From: Scandinavium vulneris_A
GTDB lineage: Bacteria > Pseudomonadota > Gammaproteobacteria > Enterobacterales > Enterobacteriaceae
Assembly: GCA_046518185.1 (NCBI GenBank)
Contig: JBKGRZ010000001.1
Location: 1,488,001 to 1,552,000, forward strand
Length of the DNA: 64,000 nucleotides
Direction: 5' to 3'
Position numbers and translations under genes: made by a program. Below are positions 1 through 7,556 of the stretch, in pieces. Below the pieces are notes generated by a model. That model did no database searches, was not told the DNA's origin, and worked only from the letters and a program-made list of their open reading frames with translations. Each line of letters starts with the position of its first letter. The stretch's first letter is position 1.

Positions 1-334
1 ACCGGTCCATTGTGAAAAAAACATACCACCAATACTATGCCCACCCAGTTTTACTCCCAGTGAAGGAAGGTTAATCTTAGACATAAAATCATCAATAAAA
101 ACATTAAGAACTTTTTCTATTGTTTTTTATTTAAATGTGTGCTTTTGATAAGTTGAGCTATTCTGAACTTATCATCCAAATTTTCCTTTCTATGCTCTGT
201 ATCTATAAAATCATATCCAATATAGACAAGATTAACAGGAATGGAAATAAAACCCTTGCTGCCCAAAAAAAACCGGAACCATCAACATTTATCATATTTA
301 GCATTTCTCGTGCTAAATCTTTCACCCCATCCAT
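1..334 (-). pseudogene. frameshifted, edge-truncated paralogue of the 213-aa T6SS-cassette protein
   Basis: Reading the minus strand from an ATG at 334 gives MDGVKDLAREML, which aligns with MDSAKEIAKEML at the start of the intact protein encoded at 777-1418. After about 27 codons the match jumps frame at a run of eight A's (265-272 on the plus strand). It then continues as GYDFIDTEHRKEN (intact copy GYDFIDTDHRREN) and on to the window edge, where FFSQWTG pairs with AFTELTG. The similarity therefore covers about 110 residues and the gene extends beyond position 1. As written the frame stops early, so it is a pseudogene, a phase-variable gene at the homopolymer, or a sequencing error. Homology is visible by eye; function is inferred only from the paralogue. 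Confidence 0.72.
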
Positions 335-344
335 TTCATGAATC

Positions 345-552
345 CTAAAACCCATTTATCATATGCAATATAGAAAAATTACTCACCAACAAAAATTTCT
401 CAATGAATTTACAACCTCCATACTAACCAACAATCAGATCAAGGGTATTTTTATGTTCACCATGCGCTCCAAGATTATATACATTGGTAGAGCATATTGA
501 AGCTTGTAATCACCATCTACGTTTAATGTTACTTCAGAGAGATTTTTTGATA
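345..552. other. AT-rich spacer without an intact gene, between the two paralogue copies
   Basis: About 208 bp of very AT-rich sequence between the 75-aa gene and the frameshifted paralogue. Short minus-strand open stretches exist (about 40 codons) but none has a start, ribosome-binding site or recognisable motif. It may hold decayed remains of a second small gene, which I cannot show. Confidence 0.5.
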
Positions 553-780
553 TTAACAACTATCATTCCATTCATCATAAACGTATGAGTATGCAAACCG
601 ATACATAACATAACCAACAAAAAACTCACCAATTGAAAACACACCCCATAGATATTTACTCTCATTAGATGAAAAGAAAAAAAACCAAACTGAAAATAAA
701 ATACCAGATGCCCCCAATCCCATCCCAGCACCGCGTATGACTCGAGAAAGGATAATTAACAGAAGTCGTTTTATTTTCAT
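553..780 (-). CDS. 75-aa two-helix membrane protein, candidate T6SS immunity protein
   Basis: Small basic protein with two predicted transmembrane stretches, roughly residues 3-36 (RLLLIIL through SVWFFFF) and 43-66 (YLWGVFSIGEFFVGYVMY). Its ATG overlaps the stop of the upstream 213-aa gene (ATGA), and GGAGG lies just before the start, so translation is coupled. In T6SS loci, a toxin gene followed immediately by a tiny inner-membrane protein is a typical effector/immunity layout, and pore-forming effectors such as Serratia Ssp6 are neutralised by membrane immunity proteins (Sip6). That assignment is inference: I recognise no specific family. An overlapping frame at 534-731 lacks a comparable start and is disregarded. 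Confidence 0.6.
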   Translation of the reverse strand: MKIKRLLLIILSRVIRGAGMGLGASGILFSVWFFFFSSNESKYLWGVFSIGEFFVGYVMYRFAYSYVYDEWNDSC

Positions 781-1418
781 AAGCCTCCAAAAAAATACGC
801 ACAGACCTCATCAAACTTTTGCGGATTAGAATCACCGATTATGCAAGCATTTTCGAATGGGCGTACAATGTCTTCCACAAGATAATACAACAAATCTAAA
901 TCCCCAAGACTTTGCAGTTTCTCATGCAAGGCAGGGTTTCGCTCTTGAAGATACCTTGATGTATAAATAGCTCTGGATGCTTCGGCACCAATGGTAAGTA
1001 CTAGCCCGGCTAGGCTTCCTGAAAAAAATGCAGCTACGCCTTTGGAGGTTATAGCTTCACCTAGCCTAACGCCTGTTAACTCAGTAAATGCAAACTTCCC
1101 CGCTAATGATCCGGAAATTTTTTTAACAACAGTTTCTATTTTTTCCATGTTTATACGAGATGCAAAATCGTTGAGCGACACTCTAATAACTTTACCAATA
1201 ACCTCATGATTAAAGACGCCCTGCTTGATCAACTTAGCCAACCTGAATTTATCATCTTGGTTTTCTCTTCGATGATCCGTGTCGATAAAATCATACCCCA
1301 AATAAGTCAAGGTTACAGGGAATGAAACAAGCCCCTTCCCAAAGGCCCCCCAAAAACCTGAACTATCTACATCAATGGCATCCAGCATTTCCTTGGCGAT
1401 TTCTTTAGCGCTATCCAT
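777..1418 (-). CDS. 213-aa protein of T6SS cassette, candidate (pore-forming type) effector
   Basis: Lies 24 bp downstream of clpV on the same strand, with AAAGGA upstream of its ATG. The N-terminal two thirds are mixed polar and hydrophobic (GYDFIDTDHRREN near 40-52). A glycine/alanine-rich hydrophobic stretch at about 125-150 (GVAAFFSGSLAGLVLTIGA) could insert in a membrane. There is no signal peptide and no enzyme motif I can identify. The following gene is a coupled two-helix membrane protein, and a frameshifted paralogue sits further downstream. Size, hydrophobic core, T6SS position and membrane-protein partner resemble the Ssp6/Sip6 effector-immunity pair of Serratia. This is an inference without a sequence search; it could also be an immunity or accessory protein. 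Base composition is much more AT-rich than clpV, suggesting separate acquisition. Confidence 0.6.
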   Translation of the reverse strand: MDSAKEIAKEMLDAIDVDSSGFWGAFGKGLVSFPVTLTYLGYDFIDTDHRRENQDDKFRLAKLIKQGVFNHEVIGKVIRVSLNDFASRINMEKIETVVKKISGSLAGKFAFTELTGVRLGEAITSKGVAAFFSGSLAGLVLTIGAEASRAIYTSRYLQERNPALHEKLQSLGDLDLLYYLVEDIVRPFENACIIGDSNPQKFDEVCAYFFGGL

Positions 1419-1442
1419 GATTGTATTCCTTTAGTAAACCGA

Positions 1443-4076
1443 TTAATCAAACACCAGTTCAATCCCTTCCTGTTCGCTCCACCCCAGCGTCAACGACTTC
1501 GGTTTCTGCTTCGCGGCCATGTGAGTGAGCAGTTGCTGACTCAGCACCGGCAGGATTTGTTGATTGAGCAGGCTGTCAACGTTACGCGCGCCGGTGTCCG
1601 GCAGCAGGCAGGCGGCGGTCAGCGCGTCGAACAGGCTTTCGTCGATGTGGGTAGTCAGGCCGTAATGACGATGTAAGCGCTTGCTGACCTGGTCCAGTTT
1701 CATTTCCACGATAGTGCGCATTGCGGTTTCTGCCAGCGGGCGGTAAATCACGGTCTGGAAGCGGGCCAGCAGCGCGGGCTGGAAGTGGTCGCGCAGAATG
1801 GGCCGCAGCAGTTCGTGCAGGTCGCCTTCGGTGGCTTCCGGCTGTTCGTCCAGCAGCTGCATCAGGTGGTCGCTGCCAAGGTTGGAAGTCATCAGGATCA
1901 CGGTGTTGCGGAAGTCGATTTCACGCCCTTCTCCGTCGCGCATGAAGCCGCGATCAAACACCTGGTAGAACAGGTTCATTACGTCCCGGTGCGCTTTTTC
2001 GACTTCATCGAGCAGTACCACACTGTATGGGCGCTTGCGCACTGCTTCGGTCAAAATGCCGCCCTGACCGTAGCCGACGTAGCCCGGAGGCGAACCCTTC
2101 AGCTGGGAGACGGTATGCGGCTCCTGGTACTCCGACAGGTTGATGGTGATGAGCGATTTTTCACCGCCGTACAGCACATCCGCGAGGGTGAGTGCGGTCT
2201 CAGTTTTCCCGGTACCGCTCGGGCCAACCAGCAGGAACACGCCCTGCGGCCCGTTCTCCGACGTGAGCCCGGTTTTAGCCGCACGCAGACGTTGGGCGAT
2301 GGCGTTGAGCGCCACGTCCTGGCCAACTACGCGTTTGCCAATTTCCGCCTCCAGGTTCAGCAGTTCGGTTTGTTCGTCCTTCATCAGTGAGGAGAGCGGC
2401 ACCCCGGTCCAGTCGGCAATCACGTTGGCGATGGTGCGGGTGTCGACATCGACAGATAACAGGGGGCTGTTCTGCTGCATGCCATCCAGCTGCTGTTGTA
2501 ACTCACGGGTCTCACCCTGGCGAGAGATATCCTTGCGGGTTTCCAGCAGTTGCTCTGTGAGCGACAACTCCTGACCGTACTGGGTCTCGCGCTCGTCCAG
2601 TTCGACAAACAGGTTGATTTCTTCCTGTTCAATCGCGGCCAGACGCTCGCCCTGGCTGCTGCTCCCGACGGCGATATCTTCCAGCAGTGCCTGCTTCTCG
2701 ATGTCCAGGGCGGTGATTTGCGCGCGCATCCGCGTTAACGGCTCCGGTACGGTGTCGAGACTCATGCGCACGCGGGCGGCGGCGGTGTCGAGCAGGTCGA
2801 CGGCTTTATCCGGCAGCTGACGCCCGGTCAGATAACGGCGCGACAGCGTCACGGCGGCCCGGACGGCGGCATCAGTGATATGGACATTGTGATGCTCAGC
2901 ATAGCGAGATTTCAGGCCGCGCAGCATCAGGCAGGCGGTCTCGTCGTCCGGCTCGTCGACTTTCACCATCTGGAAGCGGCGCTCAAGCGCGGCGTCGCGT
3001 TCAAAATACTGTTTGTATTCGCTCCAGGTGGTGGCGGCGATAGTGCGCAGTTCGCCGCGCGCCAGCGCTGGTTTTAACAGGTTGGCGGCATCCGCGCCGC
3101 CCGCCTGGTTGCCCGCGCCGATAATGGTGTGGGCTTCGTCGATGAACAGCAGCACTGGCATCGGCGACTGCTGTACCGCGTCGATAACGTTTTTCAGGCG
3201 CTGTTCAAACTCACCTTTAACGCCCGCCCCCGCCTGCAGCAGGCCGAGGTCGAGGGTTCGCAGGCTGACGGTTTTCAGTGATTCAGGCACGTTGCCTTCG
3301 GCGATACGCAGCGCTAAGCCTTCCACCAGCGCGGTTTTGCCCACGCCCGGTTCACCGACCAGGATCGGGTTGTTCTTGCGACGACGGGACAGAATATCGA
3401 CCATCTGGCGGATTTCAGTATCGCGACCAAACACCGGGTCGATTTTACCCTCTTTCGCTTTGGCGGTGACATCGAGGGTGAATTTATCCAGCGCGTTTTG
3501 CAGCGCCGGATTGAGCTCGCCTTCGCGGACTTCAGCCCCAACCGGACGGCCGACCATTTCGACATCGCCGCCCTGTTGGGCCAATTCTGCTTCCTGTTGC
3601 ATCTCCGGGCGCTCGTCTGACTGCGCATCGAGCAACGGACGCAGGCGTTCCAGTTGGCTCTGGCCCAAGGTCAGCAGCGGCCACAGGCCGTCGCAGCGCA
3701 CCAATTTTGGTTTACCGACCAGCGCCATCAGCAGGTGAATACTGCGGATCTGATCCTCGCCGGAAAGTGACGCCAGCAGCCAGGCTTCCTGCATCAGTGC
3801 CTGAATATTGTCGGACAGGCTCGGTCGCGCGCGCACCGAGCGCGGCAGCGTATCCAGCCAGCCGAGTAAATCCTGCCACAGCGCGTCCATATCCCATTCG
3901 TAACGGCGCGCCAGCACCGTCAGGTCACCTTCGCCCTGCTCCAGCAGTTTCAGCAGCCAATGTTCCGGCAGGATAGACGCGTGGGCGCGGGTCTGGCACA
4001 GGCTCGCGGCGCCTTCAAGTGCGCGAGCACAGTAAGGGTTAAGGCGACGTAATAAGGTTGATGAGTGATACTCCAT
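1443..4076 (-). CDS. tssH: T6SS contractile-sheath-disassembling ATPase TssH (ClpV)
   Basis: Clp/Hsp100 AAA+ ATPase that recycles contracted TssB/TssC sheath. An N-terminal Clp-N domain covers about residues 1-150. The first ATPase has Walker A GEPGVGKT near 241-248 and Walker B LLFIDEAH. A middle coiled-coil segment lies around 440-540. The second ATPase has GPSGTGKT near 618-625 and VVLLDEVEKAH. The start at 4076 (MEYHSSTLL) is chosen because GAGAAGG lies 5 bp upstream; longer in-frame starts at 4091 and 4121 lack a ribosome-binding site. At 877 aa it has the usual ClpV length. It is followed 24 bp later by the AT-rich cassette and preceded by a small RelE-like gene and hcp. Confidence 0.96.
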   Translation of the reverse strand: MEYHSSTLLRRLNPYCARALEGAASLCQTRAHASILPEHWLLKLLEQGEGDLTVLARRYEWDMDALWQDLLGWLDTLPRSVRARPSLSDNIQALMQEAWLLASLSGEDQIRSIHLLMALVGKPKLVRCDGLWPLLTLGQSQLERLRPLLDAQSDERPEMQQEAELAQQGGDVEMVGRPVGAEVREGELNPALQNALDKFTLDVTAKAKEGKIDPVFGRDTEIRQMVDILSRRRKNNPILVGEPGVGKTALVEGLALRIAEGNVPESLKTVSLRTLDLGLLQAGAGVKGEFEQRLKNVIDAVQQSPMPVLLFIDEAHTIIGAGNQAGGADAANLLKPALARGELRTIAATTWSEYKQYFERDAALERRFQMVKVDEPDDETACLMLRGLKSRYAEHHNVHITDAAVRAAVTLSRRYLTGRQLPDKAVDLLDTAAARVRMSLDTVPEPLTRMRAQITALDIEKQALLEDIAVGSSSQGERLAAIEQEEINLFVELDERETQYGQELSLTEQLLETRKDISRQGETRELQQQLDGMQQNSPLLSVDVDTRTIANVIADWTGVPLSSLMKDEQTELLNLEAEIGKRVVGQDVALNAIAQRLRAAKTGLTSENGPQGVFLLVGPSGTGKTETALTLADVLYGGEKSLITINLSEYQEPHTVSQLKGSPPGYVGYGQGGILTEAVRKRPYSVVLLDEVEKAHRDVMNLFYQVFDRGFMRDGEGREIDFRNTVILMTSNLGSDHLMQLLDEQPEATEGDLHELLRPILRDHFQPALLARFQTVIYRPLAETAMRTIVEMKLDQVSKRLHRHYGLTTHIDESLFDALTAACLLPDTGARNVDSLLNQQILPVLSQQLLTHMAAKQKPKSLTLGWSEQEGIELVFD

Positions 4077-4202
4077 AAAGACCTTCTCCATTCTGGCACG
4101 CACTTTCGGGTTATTTACCACACGGGGGTTATCCGTTTCAGATAACCCCTCGGGTGGACATGTAAAAATAATGAGTGATGTGATTATTGATTAGGGCCGG
4201 GG

Positions 4203-4484
4203 CTAATAATGGCCGCCAATTTCCATGACCTTGACCGCCATCCCGACAACCGAGAATAGAACTCGGTGCTGCTGTGTAAGCCTGACGGAGCAGAGATTAC
4301 TGTTGCCTTGCAGCAGTTCATAATTCATATCCCCCGCAAGTCTTGCCGCATCCGATGGCGATCGTCCGGCCAGAATATATCGGCGCCAGTCGTGATATTT
4401 TCGCATTCCCGCTGGCGGTACGCTGATTGATTTTCCTTTTCCCCAGTTCTGCCTGGCGGCAGAATCGTCAAAACTAAATGGCAT
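4203..4484 (-). CDS. RelE/HigB-like small protein encoded between hcp and clpV
   Basis: 93-aa soluble protein. Its C-terminal half (CSVRLTQQHRVLFSV followed by VKVMEIGGHY) has the strand pattern and basic residues seen in RelE/ParE-superfamily ribonuclease toxins. The N-terminal part (NWGKGKSISVPPAG) does not match a family I know. It lies within the T6SS operon, 203 bp after hcp and 126 bp before clpV, on the same strand, with AAGGG upstream of its ATG. A 6-bp hairpin (4515-4532) precedes it. No antitoxin-like partner adjoins it, which is odd for a stable toxin-antitoxin pair. It may be an Hcp-delivered toxin, an immunity protein or a regulator. The RelE-like call rests on pattern only. Confidence 0.55.
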   Translation of the reverse strand: MPFSFDDSAARQNWGKGKSISVPPAGMRKYHDWRRYILAGRSPSDAARLAGDMNYELLQGNSNLCSVRLTQQHRVLFSVVGMAVKVMEIGGHY

Positions 4485-4687
4485 AGTTGTTCCCTTTTAT
4501 GTCCTCAGAAATAAGCCTGATTTCATTCAGGCACGCTACCGCCCATCGCTTTCCCTTCTTACAAGGAACCCTAAGCGCATTAGGTCAGATTATCGGATGA
4601 TCACTTTTGCACTGTCCCCTCGGCATAAAGGGACGTTGCAAAAATTGCGGACAGGTCTCCCCGCCCGCATAAGGCATTACGCTAAAT

Positions 4688-5179
4688 TCAGGCAGTCGTA
4701 CGTTCGTTCCAGGAATCGGAATGAATGATGTTGCCGTCTTTGTAAGTCCAGGTGATTTTTTCGTAACGCAGTTCAAGCTGTTCGAGGTGATTGTGCTTCT
4801 CGTAAGAAGGATCCTTGACGTCGTGCATCAACGGATTCACTTTCACAACCTTCACGTTTTCCAGTTTGGTATTGAAATATTCCACTTCCTGGCCCGCGTC
4901 ATTGATGCGATACCATTTGAACTCAGCAGATTTCAGGGTCTGACCGGTGGTCACTGCCTTGTACAGGTACGGGCTGGAGGAGTCGATTTCCTTGGTGAAC
5001 ATGAACGGGGTGTGAATACGCGTCCCGGTCAATTTGCCCGTATTGTTGTCGGTCGGAATGTAGATGTTGTGATCCTGAGCGACAACTTCGATGCTGCCTT
5101 CACGGTCTTTAACGTCTACGGAACCTTTAATGTCCGCACCGCCGTCGTCTTTCAGCCACAGATAAACAGGAATAGCCAT
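4688..5179 (-). CDS. hcp: T6SS tube protein Hcp
   Basis: Forms hexameric rings that stack into the expelled inner tube of the T6SS and can carry small effectors. The 163-aa protein begins MAIPVYLWLKDDGG and carries Hcp features: KGSVDVKDREGSIEV near residues 15-30, and IHTPFMFTKEID near 51-62. Start 5179 is preceded by GGAGAG at the proper distance; the longer frame to 5287 overlaps the upstream gene and is rejected. It follows the OmpA-domain gene by 4 bp, so it is in the same operon. Hcp inside the structural operon, rather than with vgrG, fits the enterobacterial T6SS arrangement. Confidence 0.95.
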   Translation of the reverse strand: MAIPVYLWLKDDGGADIKGSVDVKDREGSIEVVAQDHNIYIPTDNNTGKLTGTRIHTPFMFTKEIDSSSPYLYKAVTTGQTLKSAEFKWYRINDAGQEVEYFNTKLENVKVVKVNPLMHDVKDPSYEKHNHLEQLELRYEKITWTYKDGNIIHSDSWNERTTA

Positions 5180-5183
5180 GGAA

Positions 5184-6899
5184 TTACTCTCCATTGTGTT
5201 GTGAAGCGTCATCATCCTGCGATGACGCTGGGGATTTGCCCGGCACCTGACAGGCATTTGCCTGCGGGACCAGACTGATTTCGACACGACGGTTCAGCGC
5301 GCGGCCTTCCGGCGTGTCATTCGTTGCGACAGGGCGGCTTTCACCATAGCCCTGCACTGCGAAACAGCTTTCCGGCACATCACCGGTGTCACGCATCCAG
5401 TCGCGTACCGCTTCGGCACGTTTCAGGGACAGCGTTTGATTCAGTTGCGGCGTGCCGGTGTTGTCGGTATGCCCGCTGACCACAATTAGCCAGCCCGGCT
5501 TGGCCTTGATGTCCACCAGTGAATTCACCAGCACTTTGGTCGAGCCGGATTTGAGATCGGATTGACCGGAATCGAACAGCGACATGCTGTCGAGTCGGAC
5601 CGTTTTCGGACCCTGAATAATTTTTTTGATAACAGGAGGGGGTGGCGGAGGGGGGGCCCAGTTATTGATAGCCGCACGCAGCGGGGCAATCAGGCGCATT
5701 CCCTGGTACAGCCCAAGGCTGTAACGCATCGGCGCCCCCTGACGTTGCCATGAATCCAGCAGTCCGTTATCTCTGCGCAACTGTTCCTGAGCCTGAACTT
5801 TCGGGGCCGGCGGGTTGCCGCTTAAACGCTGGTAGAGTGCGAGATGATCGCTGACGTTCTGGATCAAACGCTGGTTGTTGATCCACGAGGCGAGCATCGC
5901 CAGCAGCAAAAAGATCCCCACAATACCGCCCACTACGCGCCAGGAAAGCATCACGCGGCTGATACCGTGGCGGCGTGATAAATGCGGCAGCAGCATATCT
6001 GGCAGGGGCGGCATCTCCTCCGTGGGAGCGGAACGACTCTGCAAGGTTGTCACCGAGGCGGTATGCTGTTGCCACAGGTTGTCGGGCAACGTCGCCAAGG
6101 GTCCGCTGCACACTGCCAGCATGCAGGCAGGCAGCGCAGGTGTATCGTGGTGACGTGTTTGCATGAGGTCGGTCACATGGGGTTTAAGCCAGCGAAAAAG
6201 CGACTCCAGCCACAGCGAACTGTCCAGACGATGCGGGTGCAAAGCCTCAGGCGCGTAGGTACACCAGGGCAGATACGATTGCGCGACTCCGTTGTTTTCC
6301 TGAACCTGAATGCCTTCACGGTTGTTAGTGAGGAAATACCAGCGGTATCGGTCTTCATCACTTTTTGCGGGCGCATTTAACCACAGGCAGGTCCATACGG
6401 GCGGCAGTCCAGCAAACGACCGCCGTGATTGCGCAATGGCCCGCTGCCACTGATGAAGCTGGCTGGTGAACGCCACTTCCTCCTGCCAGCGCTCCGGTAC
6501 AAACGCCATCAAGACTGAAACCTGTGCTACCAGTGCCGGACGCCCGGATGCGACAGACTCAGCGATTTGTGCCAGTTGTTCCGGTTGACGTACAGGCAGA
6601 TACCAGCCCTGTCGCGTTTCACGGAAGGTCTCATCGGCAGAAAACAGCACGTCGCTGTCCCCGCAAACCAGAACCAGTGCGCCTTCGAAATCCTCTGGCG
6701 GCAATGCGATATCCACCACGGTTTCAACGCTGTTTTGCATCTGACGCCAGTAACGCCAGCCGAGACCTCCCGCCAACACGAGGACAACCGCGCTCAAAAA
6801 CAGGCGGCTACCGAGGCCCAACGGCCAGAATCCCCACACCAACCAGAGGGCAAGCGTGAAAGCCAGCGCGACCAGCAAGGGTTTGCTCAGATTGCGCAT
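5184..6899 (-). CDS. T6SS-associated inner-membrane protein with C-terminal OmpA-like peptidoglycan-binding domain
   Basis: 571-aa protein of the kind that anchors the T6SS membrane complex to peptidoglycan (TagL-like role). Two hydrophobic segments lie at about residues 8-47, followed by a cytoplasmic region and a third membrane segment near 315-335. A periplasmic stretch ending LGLYQG..APLRAAINNW resembles a short TssM-like part. Then come a seven-proline hinge (around 405) and an OmpA-type domain with SGHTDNTG and a closing RALNRRVEI. The C-terminal tail is short and acidic. It starts 3 bp after tssL and ends 4 bp before hcp. It is a separate gene, not a fusion to TssL as in some systems. 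The membrane-complex role is inferred from domains and context. Confidence 0.88.
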   Translation of the reverse strand: MRNLSKPLLVALAFTLALWLVWGFWPLGLGSRLFLSAVVLVLAGGLGWRYWRQMQNSVETVVDIALPPEDFEGALVLVCGDSDVLFSADETFRETRQGWYLPVRQPEQLAQIAESVASGRPALVAQVSVLMAFVPERWQEEVAFTSQLHQWQRAIAQSRRSFAGLPPVWTCLWLNAPAKSDEDRYRWYFLTNNREGIQVQENNGVAQSYLPWCTYAPEALHPHRLDSSLWLESLFRWLKPHVTDLMQTRHHDTPALPACMLAVCSGPLATLPDNLWQQHTASVTTLQSRSAPTEEMPPLPDMLLPHLSRRHGISRVMLSWRVVGGIVGIFLLLAMLASWINNQRLIQNVSDHLALYQRLSGNPPAPKVQAQEQLRRDNGLLDSWQRQGAPMRYSLGLYQGMRLIAPLRAAINNWAPPPPPPPVIKKIIQGPKTVRLDSMSLFDSGQSDLKSGSTKVLVNSLVDIKAKPGWLIVVSGHTDNTGTPQLNQTLSLKRAEAVRDWMRDTGDVPESCFAVQGYGESRPVATNDTPEGRALNRRVEISLVPQANACQVPGKSPASSQDDDASQHNGE

Positions 6900-6902
6900 G
6901 GT

Positions 6903-7556
6903 TTACTCCGCGCCCGCAATGGCCGAAACCATCTGCTGCAGGGAGGTCGAGAGCAGAAACCATACCGCGCCCAGCAGCACAATGCCTGCTATCCAGGACA
7001 GCCAGTAAAACCGGCGACCGCTACGCAGTGTGCCAGCCCGCGCAACGATAGGGGCTTCTTCTGACAGGGTGAACGGCGGCACACGCTGGCTGAGATTACG
7101 CACCACGTCTTCACGACGCTCATCCGCCTGCTGGCGATAGCGGCCAACGAACCCCAGCGTCAATGCACGCGAGAAACAGGTCAGTACCGCGATATCGGGA
7201 GATGGCTCCTGGAGCACGGTCCGAATCCGTTCCCACAGCTCTTCGCCTGCATTCAGGGTGTTGAAATACTTCGCCTGCAGTGGGTTCGCAAGCCAGGTGA
7301 TATAACCATCATCCTGTTTGCCGCGGTTTAACACGCTTTCATCAAACAGCGCACAGAGTGTGTACAACAGATGATCAATGCTGGTCTGGGGCACCCCCTG
7401 CTCTTCAAGCTGTGCACGCCAGCCATCGAGCCATTCACAGGTGCGACGATAGAGTGCTTTGCCGTCGGTTATCTCCTGCCCGTTTCGCAACTGGCTGACC
7501 ATCAGCCAGCCTGGATAAAACATCTGATCGATAAAGGAGGTTGGGTTGTTTTTCAT
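6903..7556 (-). CDS. tssL: T6SS membrane-complex protein TssL (DotU/IcmH family)
   Basis: Cytoplasmic-facing, tail-anchored component of the TssJLM trans-envelope complex. The 217-aa protein has the DotU helical-bundle domain over about residues 1-165, including LLYTLCALFDESVL. A single C-terminal membrane helix (FYWLSWIAGIVLLGAVWFLL, about 183-202) is followed by a short periplasmic tail without an OmpA domain. Its ATG overlaps the tssK stop (ATGA), a coupling typical of this gene pair. The peptidoglycan-binding function seems to be supplied by the next gene. Confidence 0.93.
   Translation of the reverse strand: MKNNPTSFIDQMFYPGWLMVSQLRNGQEITDGKALYRRTCEWLDGWRAQLEEQGVPQTSIDHLLYTLCALFDESVLNRGKQDDGYITWLANPLQAKYFNTLNAGEELWERIRTVLQEPSPDIAVLTCFSRALTLGFVGRYRQQADERREDVVRNLSQRVPPFTLSEEAPIVARAGTLRSGRRFYWLSWIAGIVLLGAVWFLLSTSLQQMVSAIAGAE

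Noticed and set aside
1..60. A GHSIGG stretch in the left partial gene looks like a lipase nucleophile elbow
   Set aside because: The segment aligns with the corresponding region of the intact 213-aa paralogue, which has no such serine motif, so the lipase resemblance is most likely coincidental.
534..731. A 65-codon open frame overlapping the 75-aa membrane protein
   Set aside because: It lies in a different frame with no ribosome-binding site, while the 75-aa frame has coupled start and GGAGG.
4585..4776. A 63-codon minus-strand open frame after hcp
   Set aside because: It overlaps the hcp 3' end in another frame and shows no start signal.
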